DNA from: Chloroflexota bacterium
Lineage (GTDB): Bacteria; Chloroflexota; Limnocylindria; Limnocylindrales; CSP1-4
Assembly (NCBI GenBank): GCA_012026785.1
Contig: VEOW01000026.1
Location: forward strand, 1 to 45,769
Length of the DNA stretch: 45,769 nucleotides
Direction: 5' to 3'
This document shows, one piece after another, positions 1 through 10,369 of this stretch; position 1 is the first letter of the stretch; each line of letters opens with the position of its first letter. Under the pieces are notes generated by a model, which was not told the origin of the DNA, made no database searches, and saw only the letters and a list, made by a program, of their open reading frames with translations. The translations under genes and the position numbers were made by a program.

Positions 1-1617
<1,617 letters not shown>

Positions 1618-1618
<1 letters not shown>

Positions 1619-2679
1619 TGGCCGCAACCGCCGCGGCGCGACGACTCGACGTCGCGCCGCTGCCACTCGGTACCGGCCGGCTCGAGCTCGCCCCGCTCGG
1701 GTCGTTCACCCTCGAGTCAGGGGTCGTCCTGCCCGAGCTCGTCGTCGCCTACCGCCACGACGGCCCGGCGCCGCCGGCGCCGCAGGTCCTGGTGGTCCAC
1801 GCGCTGACCGGCTCGGCCGACGCCGCGGGTGACTGGTGGGCACCGCTCATCGGGCCCGGCCGGGCGCTCGACACCGACCGGCTCGGTGTCCTGTGCGCGA
1901 ACCTCCTCGGCGGCCGCTACGGGACGACCGGGCCGACCTCGCCCGATCCGCGGACCGGGCGCCCCTACGGGTCGGCCTTCCCGGCGGTCACGCCGCGCGA
2001 CCAGGCGCGCGCCCAGTGGGCCCTCGCCGACGCGCTCGGGGTGGAGCGGTTCGCACTCGTCACCGGGGGTTCGCTGGGCGGCATGGTCGCCCTCGAGGTC
2101 GGTTTGGAGCGGCCGGCGGACGTCGCTCACGTCCTGCCGATCGCCTCGCCGGCGGCGACCGGCCCCCTGGCGATCGCCTGGAACCACCTCCAGCTCCGGC
2201 TGATCGAGCATCTGGGTGTCGAGGGCATGGCCCTCGCCCGCCAGCTGGCCATGACGACCTACCGCAGCGAGGCCGACTTCGACGGCCGCTTCGGCCGGCG
2301 GATCGAACCCGACGGCCGCCACTCGATCGTCTCCTACCTCGACCACCAGGGCCACAAGCTCGTCGAGCGCTTCGCCCCCGACACCTACCGCGTCCTCGCC
2401 GGCGCGATGGACCATCACGACATCGGCCGCCACCGGGGCGGGGCGGCGGCGTCCCTCTCCCGGCTCGCGCGAGCCGGCACCTCGCTCACCGGGCTCGGGA
2501 TCGAGGGCGACATCCTCTACGGGCCGGCCCAGGTCCGCTCGCTCGTCGCCGAGGCCGCCCGGGCCGCCGTGGCAGCGCGGTATCACGAGCTCCGCTCGAC
2601 GAAGGGCCACGATGCCTTCCTCGTGGAGTGGGATCAGCTGACGGCCATCCTCCGCGAGGCGCTGGAGAACTTCGGGTGA
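1618..2679 (+). CDS. metX: Homoserine O-acetyltransferase
   Basis: 353-residue alpha/beta-hydrolase-fold acyltransferase that makes O-acetylhomoserine from homoserine and acetyl-CoA for MetY. The MetX signatures HALTGSAD near residue 61, the nucleophile serine S152 in TGGSLGGM, and the C-terminal histidine in KGHDAFLVEWD are all present. Start: ATG 1618 overlaps the metY stop in GTGATG; a GTG at 1615 would add one residue. Whether the acyl donor is acetyl- or succinyl-CoA cannot be read from sequence with certainty, but pairing with MetY favours acetyl. Confidence 0.93.
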
Positions 2680-2730
2680 CCACGCCAGCTGAGGTGAGTC
2701 GTTCCCTTCGCCACTGTTGCAGCCTGGGCT

Positions 2731-2755
2731 GGGTCCTGCAGGAGTGCAAGGACCC
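2731..2755 (+). terminator. Hairpin downstream of metX
   Basis: GGGTCCTGCA (2731-2740) pairs with TGCAAGGACCC (2745-2755) through a one-base bulge and a GGAG loop. It lies 52 bases after the metX stop and before the next gene. There is no T-run after it, so it may be a weak terminator or an mRNA-end stabiliser. Confidence 0.35.
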
Positions 2756-2844
2756 GCGATCCGAAGCCCGTGTTGCAGGGAGGCATCATGGCGCGCCGTC
2801 TCGTAGATTCCGGAGAGAAGCTATGCCGTCTTCGGAGAAGTCTC

Positions 2845-3561
2845 ATGACCCCCACTCATACCCAACAGACTCCGTTCGTCGGAACGCTCACAGATTTCGC
2901 CGTGCGCGATCGGCGCGTCGCCTTAGTCGTTATCGACATGATCAAGGCAAGCGCGGATGAGGGAACTGGGTGGGCTCGAATGTACCGGCAAATGGGGCTG
3001 GACTCAATTCCCGATCACTACTTGGGCCGGTTGGGCAACGTCGCCGTACCACACATCAAGCGCCTCCTCGAGGCGTTCCGCTCGACTGGCTGGCCGGTGA
3101 TCTACACAACGCTCGCATCGGAACGTGAGGATTACGGGGACCTCACCCCCCGGACGCGACGACAGATTCGCGATTGGCTCGCGCAAGGGTATGCGCACCC
3201 GTACCCGAGGCTCTGGGAGGACGGCGCGTCGATCATCGCGGATCTGGCCCCGGGTCCCAGGGACATCGTCGTCAATAAGACCCGCTTGAGTGCATTCCAT
3301 GGCTCGTCGTTTCCGGATCGCCTCCGAGAGATCGGAGTCGAGGCACTCGTATTCACCGGCATGGCGACGAACTATTGCGTCATGGCGACGCTGCTCGACG
3401 CGTACGACCACGGATTCGATTGCCTGTTGGTTGAGGATGCGACGGCGACACTGACGGAGGCAATGCAGTCAGGCGCTATCGACTTTGTCGCCCCGTTCGC
3501 TCGCGTGGCGACCACCGACGCTCTACTCGATGAGATCGGTGGACCCCGCGCGCCTGCCTAG
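2845..3561 (+). CDS. Isochorismatase-family cysteine hydrolase
   Basis: About 238 residues. The family catalytic triad is visible: D31 in VVIDMIK, K145 in VVNKTRLSAF, and C178 in GMATNYCVMATLLDAYDHGF. These enzymes (nicotinamidase, N-carbamoylsarcosine amidohydrolase, ureidoacrylate or maleamate amidase) cleave small amides in the cytosol; the exact substrate cannot be told from sequence. ATG 2845 has GGAGAAG four bases upstream; ATG 2788 with GGGAGG is an equally possible start adding 19 Arg-rich residues. Its codon use is less GC-biased than the metYX genes. The amide theme matches the catabolic island beyond the IS element, from which it may have been separated. The stop codon TAG coincides with the likely left end of the IS. 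Confidence 0.85.
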   Translation: MTPTHTQQTPFVGTLTDFAVRDRRVALVVIDMIKASADEGTGWARMYRQMGLDSIPDHYLGRLGNVAVPHIKRLLEAFRSTGWPVIYTTLASEREDYGDLTPRTRRQIRDWLAQGYAHPYPRLWEDGASIIADLAPGPRDIVVNKTRLSAFHGSSFPDRLREIGVEALVFTGMATNYCVMATLLDAYDHGFDCLLVEDATATLTEAMQSGAIDFVAPFARVATTDALLDEIGGPRAPA

Positions 3562-4697
3562 TGCATCAGCACGGAAGTGACTAGACCATTGTGATGATCG
3601 CAGCTACGATCCATCACATGGCTCATCCTCCCGCGCCCCAGTTGGTTGTGAGTCCAGCCGAACGAGCGGCCCTCGACCGCCTGGTCAGGGCCAGAACGAC
3701 CGAGCAGCGGCTCGCCCAGCGAGCCCGGATCATCCTCGATGCGGCCGATGGCGTGGCCAACAAGCGGATCGCTGCCCAGCGCGGCGTGAACCTCATGACG
3801 GTCCTGCTCTGGCGACGCCGCTTCGAGGCCCACCGCCTGGCCGGCCTGCGCGATGCGCCACGCCCCGGCCGGACGCCGACGTACACCCGCGCGGACCGCG
3901 ATCAGGCGATCGCGCTGACCCTCGAGCCACCGCCCGACGGCACCACCCACTGGAGCGCGCGACGGATCGCCCAGCGCGTCGGGATGAGCATCACGACCGT
4001 CCAGCGGATCTGGGCCGAGGCGGGCCTGAAGCCGCACCGCGTCGAGACGTTCAAGTTCAGCACCGACCCCGACCTGGTCGCCAAGGTCCGCGACGTGGTC
4101 GGGCTGTACCTCGACCCGCCCGAGCGGGCGATCGTGCTCAGCGTCGACGAGAAGACCCAGATCCAGGCGCTCGATCGAACCCAGCCGATGCTGCCCCTGC
4201 GACCGGGGCTGATTGAACGCCGGACCCACGACTACAAGCGCAACGGCACGACGAGCCTGTTCGCCGCCCTCCACGTCGCGACCGGCGAGGTGACCCACGA
4301 GGCCCGCGCCCGCCATACCGGCGCTGACTTCCTGGCCTTCCTGCGGCGACTCGACCGGGCATACCCCGATCTGGAGCTGCACGTCGTCCTCGACAACGTC
4401 AGCACCCACAAGACGCCGGCCGTCAGGGCGTGGCTGGCGCGTCATCGGAGGATCACCTTCCACTTCACGCCGACCAGCGCGTCGTGGCTCAACCAGGTCG
4501 AGACCTGGTTCAGCATCCTGACCCGCCAGGCGATCCGCCGGGGCAGCTTCGACTCGGTCAAGGAGCTCGTTGCGATGATCGACACGTTCACCAGCAACTG
4601 GAACGCTGGATCGACCCCCTTCGTGTGGACCAAGACCGCGGACGAGATCCTCGCCAAAGCGGTCCGGAAGGATCGGGCGATCAGCGAATCGCGACAC
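3561..4697 (+). mobile_element. IS630-type insertion sequence (boundaries tentative)
   Basis: The element holds one transposase gene. CTAGTG at 3558-3563 and its inverse CACTAG at 4695-4700 give a TA dinucleotide on each side (3559-3560, 4698-4699), consistent with the TA target duplication of the IS630/Tc1 superfamily. Beyond GTG/CAC I see no convincing longer terminal inverted repeats, so the ends are an inference. If right, the insertion is inside the isochorismatase stop codon and recreates TAG. Confidence 0.45.
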
Positions 4698-4700
4698 TAG
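3591..4700 (+). CDS. IS630-family transposase
   Basis: 369 residues from GTG 3591 (ATG 3594 is adjacent; ATG 3618 also possible). The N-terminal half is a helix-turn-helix pair (QRARIILDAADGVANKRIAAQRGVNLMTVLLWRRRF and WSARRIAQRVGMSITTVQRIW). The DDE catalytic core follows: D186 in LSVDEKTQ, D268 in HVVLDNVSTHK, E304 in SWLNQVETWFSIL, with about 35 residues between the last two, as expected. The frame is open from start to stop with no frameshift, so the enzyme is probably intact. Convergent with the VOC gene to its right. It is the only transposase in the window. Confidence 0.92.
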   Translation: MMIAATIHHMAHPPAPQLVVSPAERAALDRLVRARTTEQRLAQRARIILDAADGVANKRIAAQRGVNLMTVLLWRRRFEAHRLAGLRDAPRPGRTPTYTRADRDQAIALTLEPPPDGTTHWSARRIAQRVGMSITTVQRIWAEAGLKPHRVETFKFSTDPDLVAKVRDVVGLYLDPPERAIVLSVDEKTQIQALDRTQPMLPLRPGLIERRTHDYKRNGTTSLFAALHVATGEVTHEARARHTGADFLAFLRRLDRAYPDLELHVVLDNVSTHKTPAVRAWLARHRRITFHFTPTSASWLNQVETWFSILTRQAIRRGSFDSVKELVAMIDTFTSNWNAGSTPFVWTKTADEILAKAVRKDRAISESRH

Positions 4701-4718
4701 CTGTTTTGGCAACAGTCA

Positions 4719-5453
4719 TCATCGGCCGAACAAACGCCCTAACTCCAGCGGCGCTGGTTCCCGACGAACGACGATCTCCGCGGATTCGGCTCGGATGCCC
4801 ACGGCGTAGAGCCCGGCCGGCGCATCGCGGAACCTTATGTCGATCTCCGTGATCGCCGGGCCGATCCATGCCCGCGTCGCCGCCTCGTCGCCGACCTCCA
4901 CCCAGGAAATGCCATTCGGCTGGACGGTGTGGGCGACGGTCGCGGCCTCGGCGATCGTGTCTGGATGGTCGGCAACGACGTCTTCCCACAGGCAGATCTG
5001 TGGCAGTCCTCGTGGCCAACCATGATCCCGGACACCCGGGACCACCCTGACTCTGTGGGTCTTGCCGTTCGGCCGCCGCCGCCCCCAGGCGGCCCCATCG
5101 CCACTTCGCCCAAGGATGTCGGACAGCGGCGAGCCGATCCGCTGGGACAGCTCACGGAGCTCGTCCATGCTGTCCACGGCCAAGGCCCAGCCCATGAAAC
5201 GGTCTTCCCGGCTTGCGGCAGCGAGGACATCTTCGAACCACTTACCAAAGAAGTGGGAGGTGGCCATATCCCGGTCGATCACGCTTTCGATCTCGATATA
5301 GCAGAGGTCGCCGAGGGGAACGATGCGCTGGCCCACGCCCATGCCCGGGAACCAGCCACCGTCGTAGCTGTCTAGCCCCGTTTCTGCCCGGAAGCGTTCG
5401 GCGCCCTCATACAAATGACGAGATCCGATGCAGAAGTGGTCGATGCGTAGCAT
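4719..5453 (-). CDS. VOC-fold (glyoxalase-like domain) protein
   Basis: 244 residues beginning MLRIDHFCIGSRHLYEGAERF, the first beta-strand of the vicinal-oxygen-chelate fold, with the layout of the glyoxalase-like family in which an N-terminal module is followed by a degenerate second module (IAEAATVAHTVQPNGISWVEVG then ITEIDIRFRDAPAGLYAVGI). VOC enzymes use a metal to handle oxyanion intermediates (dioxygenases, isomerases, lyases), but this subgroup has no assigned reaction that I can name. It is the last minus-strand gene of the catabolic island, separated from the ABC importer by a strong hairpin, so it may have its own promoter. Confidence 0.75.
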   Translation of the reverse strand: MLRIDHFCIGSRHLYEGAERFRAETGLDSYDGGWFPGMGVGQRIVPLGDLCYIEIESVIDRDMATSHFFGKWFEDVLAAASREDRFMGWALAVDSMDELRELSQRIGSPLSDILGRSGDGAAWGRRRPNGKTHRVRVVPGVRDHGWPRGLPQICLWEDVVADHPDTIAEAATVAHTVQPNGISWVEVGDEAATRAWIGPAITEIDIRFRDAPAGLYAVGIRAESAEIVVRREPAPLELGRLFGR

Positions 5454-5514
5454 GGCTCTACCTCACCGTTACATAGGTCTGGCTCGGGCACGCATAGCGA
5501 GCATCGAGAATGGT

Positions 5515-5552
5515 GGCCGGCCCGACCGACGCGAGGCTCGGACGGGCCGGCC
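5515..5552 (-). terminator. Strong hairpin after the ABC substrate-binding gene
   Basis: GGCCGGCCCG (5515-5524) pairs perfectly with CGGGCCGGCC (5543-5552). After one A-A mismatch, four further pairs close a short loop (5530-5537). It begins 16 bases past the stop codon of the importer gene at 5569 and precedes the VOC gene. There is no U-tract, as is common in high-GC genomes. Confidence 0.6.
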
Positions 5553-5568
5553 GGTTTGCGAATCGACC

Positions 5569-6750
5569 TCAGTTGGTGGGGTAGGTGTTTGCTTCTTGGA
5601 TGATGGCTTCGTGATCGAACGTGTTCATCTCCTCAGTCATTGCCGGAGGGATCTGCATGCCCGAGACATCCTCGAGCGGCTCGGTCAAGACGCCGTACTC
5701 AAGGTAGAAGTCGGCCATGGTCCGCCAGACAGTGGGTGAGAATCCCCCAATGCCGGGCGAGCCTGGCATTTCCTCGCCGTTCCCAAGATTGGTGTTGAGA
5801 ATGTGAAGCGTTTGATCGAATGCCTCCTGTTCGCTTAGCCCGTCGGGGATCAGCTCGGGATGGGCGTCAAGGTAGATGCGAACAGCGGCCTCCGGGTTGG
5901 TTCGGGCGAATAGGGTCGCTTTCGCCTCCGCGCGGCCAAAGCCGATGATCGCGGCGCGATTGGCGTCGATGAACTCGTCCGTCGCCATCCACTGCGCACT
6001 GTGATGCTCGTTCTGGAATGGGAACCGGAAGTACCTGAATGCCGCGCCCTTGTTTTCCATATCGGCGTAGGCGGCATCCCACAACACGATCGCGTCAACG
6101 GTGCCCGACTCAAGCGCCTGCAACGCCTGCGCCCCTACGCCCACGGACACCCACTCGACATCGGTCTCGGGGTCGAGGCCAGCGGCGGCGACCATCGCTA
6201 AGCCGTTGAAGTACTGGCCGACACCGACGGTCGCCGTCCCGATCGTCCCCCCACGGAGTTGTTCGGCCGAGGTAATTGGGGAGTCATCGAGCACAGTGAT
6301 CGCCGTGCCGCTCTTGGTCAGGATGTTGTAGAAGGGACGTACGGGGATGTCCTGAGCGTGAGCAAGGACGACGTTTGACGAGACAGTGAAGCCGATGTCG
6401 GCTTGGCCGACTGTCAAGAGCTGAACGGTGTTTGCCCCGGTCGTGAAGGTGAATTTGGGTGCAACCCCCTCCGTAGCGAAGTAGCCAAGCTCCTGCGGCA
6501 GCACGACGGTAATCAGCTCGTTCGGAGTAAGGCCTCCGATGCCGACAATGACCTCCAGCTCGGTCGGGTTGGCCGGCGGCGGGGTCGGCGTTGCCTCTGC
6601 CGTCGGACTTGCCGTTTCGGCCGGCGATTGCACGGGGCCTGCCGTCGGCGCGCTCGATGCGGCCGGAGAGCAAGCGGCGATGATCAGCACGGCCGCGCTG
6701 ACACCACCAATGCTTCGGGGTCGGGCTCTCCCAAGACGTTGCTCTTCCAA
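5569..6750 (-). CDS. NMT1/SsuA-type ABC importer substrate-binding lipoprotein
   Basis: 393 residues from a TTG start at 6750, chosen because TTTGGAGGAG lies eight bases upstream; the frame stays open to 7476 but that stretch is antisense to the permease gene. The signal peptide ends in a lipobox (LIIAAC, Cys27), followed by a Ser/Thr/Pro/Ala-rich tether and a two-lobed NMT1-like domain (TELEVIVGIGGLTPNELITVVLPQELGYFATEGV). Relatives bind sulfonates, nitrate, taurine, aromatic acids or thiamine pyrimidines. The ligand here is unknown, but the gene lies at the end of an operon of amide hydrolases, suggesting their substrate. It is anchored outside the membrane and delivers ligand to the permease encoded just upstream. 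Confidence 0.88.
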   Translation of the reverse strand: MEEQRLGRARPRSIGGVSAAVLIIAACSPAASSAPTAGPVQSPAETASPTAEATPTPPPANPTELEVIVGIGGLTPNELITVVLPQELGYFATEGVAPKFTFTTGANTVQLLTVGQADIGFTVSSNVVLAHAQDIPVRPFYNILTKSGTAITVLDDSPITSAEQLRGGTIGTATVGVGQYFNGLAMVAAAGLDPETDVEWVSVGVGAQALQALESGTVDAIVLWDAAYADMENKGAAFRYFRFPFQNEHHSAQWMATDEFIDANRAAIIGFGRAEAKATLFARTNPEAAVRIYLDAHPELIPDGLSEQEAFDQTLHILNTNLGNGEEMPGSPGIGGFSPTVWRTMADFYLEYGVLTEPLEDVSGMQIPPAMTEEMNTFDHEAIIQEANTYPTN

Positions 6751-6779
6751 GGTTTCGTCTCCTCCAAAGATACGGACGC

Positions 6780-7595
6780 CTACGCCTGATGCCAAAAGAC
6801 GACCCTCCTTTCGATAGCGCGGACGAGCCTGTGAGCCAGCATCCCGAGCAGGGCCAAGATCACGAGGACTGCGAACATGCCCGCTACGTCCAGCTGGAAC
6901 GTCAGCCGCAGGATTCGGCTGCCGAGGCCTCCGGTCGCGCCAAGCCACTCGGCTACGACCGCACCGATGACCGCGTTGATGGCGGCCACGTCCAAGCCCG
7001 CGAAGATGTACGGCAGCGCGCTCGGCAGGCGGGCCATCCGCATCACTTGCCCTCGTGACGCGCCGAAACTCCTGAGCATTTCGACCTGCGATGCGCTGAC
7101 CGCCCGTAGGCCTTGGACCGTGTTGACGGTCAGCGGGAAGAACGTGATCAGGACGACGACCGCGATCTTTGAGGCAAGGCCCAAGCCGAGCCAGATGACG
7201 ATGATCGGCGCGATGGCGAGCACCGGGATCGAGTGAAGAGCGACGACATAGGGATAGACCAGGCGCTCGACGATCGGCACCTCGGCGACGGCGACGCCCA
7301 AGAGACCGCCCACGGCAACGCCAATGAAAAACCCAAGCACGATCTCGACGAGGGTCGTCGCGACGTCGGGCGGCAGGGTCCCGCGCGACATTCCGTTGAT
7401 CAACGCGGACGCTATCTCTGATGGCTTGGGCAGGATGATCGCCGGAATCTCGAACCACGTGACGGCGAGCTCCCACACGACAATCAGCGCCGCGAGCAGC
7501 GCGACCGGTGGCAAGATCTCGTTCCAGCGGGACGGGCTGACGCCACGCCCTCTGCTGCCGCCGGTCCGCCCGATCACGTCACGCAGCGTCTGCAT
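6780..7595 (-). CDS. ABC importer permease (SsuC/TauC type)
   Basis: About 271 residues with some six membrane helices, beginning with LPPVALLAALIVVWELAVTWF. The cytoplasmic EAA loop that docks the ATPase is present (EMLRSFGASRGQVMRMARLPSALPYIFAGL). The start could be ATG 7595 or ATG 7622; both lie within the end of the ATPase gene (stop at 7579), so the two are translationally coupled, and neither has an obvious Shine-Dalgarno site. Together with the ATPase and lipoprotein it forms a complete nitrate/sulfonate/taurine-type importer. Confidence 0.9.
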   Translation of the reverse strand: MQTLRDVIGRTGGSRGRGVSPSRWNEILPPVALLAALIVVWELAVTWFEIPAIILPKPSEIASALINGMSRGTLPPDVATTLVEIVLGFFIGVAVGGLLGVAVAEVPIVERLVYPYVVALHSIPVLAIAPIIVIWLGLGLASKIAVVVLITFFPLTVNTVQGLRAVSASQVEMLRSFGASRGQVMRMARLPSALPYIFAGLDVAAINAVIGAVVAEWLGATGGLGSRILRLTFQLDVAGMFAVLVILALLGMLAHRLVRAIERRVVFWHQA

Positions 7596-8391
7596 TGCTC
7601 TGAATCTGCGTTCGCACGCCATCCGAGAGCCGGCCGAACTCGGGCGTTCCCATGAAGCTCAGGTCACGCGGTCGAGGCTCCGTGATGCCAGCCTCGTAGA
7701 TCAGGCTCCCGGGCCTGCGACTCATCACGATGACCCGGCTTCCGAGGAAGACCGCCTCCGGAATGCTGTGGGTAATCATCAGAACCGTCTTGCCGCTACT
7801 CATCCAAACCCGCTGGAGCTCGAGGTTCATCTGCTCACGAGTCAAGGCGTCGAGCGCACCGAACGGTTCGTCCATCAGCAGAACTTCGGGGTCGTGAATC
7901 AAGGCGCGACAGATTGCCACCCGCTGCTGCATCCCGCCCGACATCTCGTGTGGATAATTGCGCTCATATCCCCTCAGGCCAACCAAGTCGATGAGCCGCT
8001 GGGCATCGTCGAGGGATGCCTTGCGATCTTTCCTTTGGATGTCGATCGGGATCAGAACGTTCTCGAGCGCCGTGCGCCAGGGCAGGAGCACCGGGCTTTG
8101 AAACACCATGCCGACGCTTCGGCTCGGCCCAGCGATAGCCGTGCCGTTCAGACGCGCGGTGCCTGCAGTAGCCTCGATCAGGCCGCTGATGATTCGCAGC
8201 AGGGTCGTCTTGCCGCACCCGCTGGGTCCGACGATTGTCACGAACTCACCCTTGGTCAGGGTGAGGTTGACGTCCTGGAGTGCCTGCACCGTCCGCCCGG
8301 AGGCCGACTCGAAAGCCTTCCCCAGTCCGCGGATCTCAAGCGTCGGGGGGACGAGGCGCGGGGACTCCTCGACGATCGGAGCGCGGGTCAT
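7579..8391 (-). CDS. ABC importer ATPase (SsuB/TauB type)
   Basis: 270 residues. Walker A GPSGCGKT is at 55-62, the Q-loop glutamine is Q98 in MVFQSPVLLPW, the signature is MSGGM at 150-154 (in place of LSGGQ), Walker B with catalytic glutamate is VLLMDEP at 170-176, and the switch histidine is H208 in MITHSI. The QSPVLLPW motif is typical of nitrate/sulfonate/taurine importers. Its ATG (8391) overlaps the stop of the deacetylase-like gene (8388), placing uptake and degradation in one transcript. Confidence 0.93.
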   Translation of the reverse strand: MTRAPIVEESPRLVPPTLEIRGLGKAFESASGRTVQALQDVNLTLTKGEFVTIVGPSGCGKTTLLRIISGLIEATAGTARLNGTAIAGPSRSVGMVFQSPVLLPWRTALENVLIPIDIQRKDRKASLDDAQRLIDLVGLRGYERNYPHEMSGGMQQRVAICRALIHDPEVLLMDEPFGALDALTREQMNLELQRVWMSSGKTVLMITHSIPEAVFLGSRVIVMSRRPGSLIYEAGITEPRPRDLSFMGTPEFGRLSDGVRTQIQSNADAA

Positions 8392-9233
8392 GATGACCCC
8401 GGCTGGAAGCGCTCGACGACCGCCTCAAGCCGCGCGAAGACCAGCCCGTCGAGGCCCTTTGCCTCGCCAATGAACCGCTCCAGCATCGCCATCCGGTGCC
8501 CGCGCCCGATGCACTCGGGGTGCATCGTCACCATGACCAAGCCCCCGGGTGCGTGGTCGTAGGCGTAGCGCAGCTCGCCGAGCCAGATCTCCAGCACCTG
8601 GGACGGCGTCGACAGCCCATCCTTGCCCGTTCCGGGCTCGAAGTGCGGCCAGTCGTCCATCGCCCAGTAGACCGGCACTTCGATGAGCGGCCCCTCTCGG
8701 CCGAACGACGTCCCGTGCTCGACGGAGTGCCGGTCCCCGCGCCGCACCCGGTAGAGGCGGTAGTCGTCCGCCATGAGCGACGAGTCGTAGACGAAGCCAG
8801 CGTCCGCCACCAGATCGAGGGTCTCGCTCCCGAGCGCCCAGTAGGGCGCCCGAAAGCCCTTCGGTGGCCGGCCCGTCAGCCGGACGACCTCCTCGATCGA
8901 GCGATGCAGGATTCGGCGCTGCTCGTCGGCCGGAATCGTCGAGAAGTCCTCGTGGAACCAGCCGTGACAGGCGAGCTCGCTGTCGCCGCGGAGGATCAGC
9001 TCGATCGACGCCGGAAAGGTCTGGCTCGAGTGGCCCGGCACGAACCAGGTCGCTGGGATCCGCTCGCGCTCCAGCAGCTCGCAGCTCCGCGGCACACCCA
9101 CCCGCGGCCCGAACTCGGCGTGCGAGAGCTTCACCGGCGGGTCGCCGCGGCGGACGCTGTCGGAGATCGCGTCGTGGTCGAACGTCAGCGCGACGGTCAG
9201 CCGTGGCAAGTCCGGCCCGGTGTCTGCGCTCAC
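8388..9233 (-). CDS. CE4-fold polysaccharide deacetylase-like hydrolase (imidase/allantoinase-like subgroup)
   Basis: 281 residues from GTG 9233, which overlaps the upstream stop in GTGA. Metal ligands expected for the fold are present: D19/D21 in ALTFDHDAIS, and H90 and H94 in ELACHGWFHED. The early motif is FDHDA rather than the TFDDG of classical chitin deacetylases, and there is no signal peptide. Both features resemble the cytosolic members of the fold: cyclic imide hydrolase, PuuE-type allantoinase and HpPgdA. Within an operon of amidase-type enzymes, hydrolysis of a cyclic imide, ureide or N-acyl group is more likely than sugar deacetylation; this is inference. Confidence 0.8.
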   Translation of the reverse strand: MSADTGPDLPRLTVALTFDHDAISDSVRRGDPPVKLSHAEFGPRVGVPRSCELLERERIPATWFVPGHSSQTFPASIELILRGDSELACHGWFHEDFSTIPADEQRRILHRSIEEVVRLTGRPPKGFRAPYWALGSETLDLVADAGFVYDSSLMADDYRLYRVRRGDRHSVEHGTSFGREGPLIEVPVYWAMDDWPHFEPGTGKDGLSTPSQVLEIWLGELRYAYDHAPGGLVMVTMHPECIGRGHRMAMLERFIGEAKGLDGLVFARLEAVVERFQPGSS

Positions 9234-10369
9234 GAGACCGTCGCTGTCTGCCGGATCCCGGCAGGCGCTCGGAGGAAGTCCGCGTAGTCGAGTCGCTCGT
9301 ACGGCGCAACGCAAGGGGTGCCGCTCGCTAGCCACAACGCACGCTCGTCGAGATCCATGATCACCGAGCCCACCGTGGCGCTCCGGTCGAGGGGCGCTCG
9401 GCGGGCGTCCACGTGGCAGCACACGCCATCGGGGAAGTTCGCGTGGTCGGCGAGGATCCGCTGGAACTCATCGACGTCGAGTGGCGTGTCCGTCGGTGCG
9501 GTCAGGTCGTTGAGCCGCGCGAGGCGGATCTGGGTGTCCGGCATCGCCCAGATCGAGACGTCACCGACCGGCAGGTTCGGCGAGCGGAAGTGATTCGTGT
9601 GGAGGATGAGGCCGTGCTCGGCAGTCCAAACGAACAGCCTTCCGAAGTCACCCGGGGCCGCCTCAATGTCCATCGCGATGCCGTCGGCGTGGGCGACCAG
9701 ATAGTTCGCGCTCGACGAGCGCCGGTGGTTGAGTAGGACACGGTAGGCATCCGTGACGTTCTGGGCGTCGAGGATGGCCCGCAGGAGCACGTGGTACGGG
9801 GCGCCAGACTCGCCGGCGTCCGCATCCGTCACGAGGGCGTTCGTGGCGAGCCCGATTCCGAACGCGTTCATGCCCGTCTTCGCCAAGAGGCCGGCCTCGA
9901 CGACCGTAACGAACGCGGGGCCGTCATCCTGGACCGCCTCGAGCACGACGAGGCTGTCCGCGCAGTCGGGCAACCAGTCCCAGTTCTGGCCGATGACCGT
10001 ATGGCCCGTGACGGACCTCGCCGGCAGGATTGCGAAGGAGCTGCATTCCCCACGTTGTTCCCTCGCGAGGCGCGCCTTGGCGGCGAAGATGAGCTCCGTC
10101 CTGACGTTCATCGCGAGGACGTCGTTGAACGGGAGGCCGCTGCCGCGAGCGATCCCGCCGAGCTCCTCGATGTACTGCGGGGAGAGCGCCTCGATCGGCG
10201 TGAGGTATTGGCGCGCGTGGTCCCGCGCCGCCTCCCAGGTCCACCCGTACTTCAGGAACAGTCCCTGATAGATCTCCACGGAGCGAAGGATTCGATCCTT
10301 GGCCTGCCGGCCGTACGACTCCCCTCTATCGACCGCGCCGCCTGAGACGCGAATCCGCGGGAACGTCAT
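9230..10369 (-). CDS. C45-family Ntn hydrolase / acyl-CoA:6-aminopenicillanate acyltransferase-like
   Basis: 379 residues from ATG 10369, which overlaps the upstream stop in ATGA. The predicted autocleavage site and nucleophile is C109 in RGECSSFAILP, followed by the HTVIGQNWDW motif of the family, which includes fungal isopenicillin acyltransferase and many uncharacterised bacterial amidases. After self-cleavage the new N-terminal cysteine would attack an amide bond. No signal peptide is seen, so it probably acts in the cytosol. The substrate is unknown; its coupling to neighbouring genes points to N-acyl amide breakdown rather than antibiotic synthesis. Confidence 0.85.
   Translation of the reverse strand: MTFPRIRVSGGAVDRGESYGRQAKDRILRSVEIYQGLFLKYGWTWEAARDHARQYLTPIEALSPQYIEELGGIARGSGLPFNDVLAMNVRTELIFAAKARLAREQRGECSSFAILPARSVTGHTVIGQNWDWLPDCADSLVVLEAVQDDGPAFVTVVEAGLLAKTGMNAFGIGLATNALVTDADAGESGAPYHVLLRAILDAQNVTDAYRVLLNHRRSSSANYLVAHADGIAMDIEAAPGDFGRLFVWTAEHGLILHTNHFRSPNLPVGDVSIWAMPDTQIRLARLNDLTAPTDTPLDVDEFQRILADHANFPDGVCCHVDARRAPLDRSATVGSVIMDLDERALWLASGTPCVAPYERLDYADFLRAPAGIRQTATVS

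Noticed and set aside
3558-4712. Minus-strand 384-codon frame opposite the transposase
   Set aside because: Antisense shadow; the plus-strand product has a complete DDE transposase core.
6751-7476. N-terminal extension of the substrate-binding protein
   Set aside because: The extra sequence is the permease gene read in another frame; TTG 6750 has a clear ribosome binding site followed by a signal peptide.
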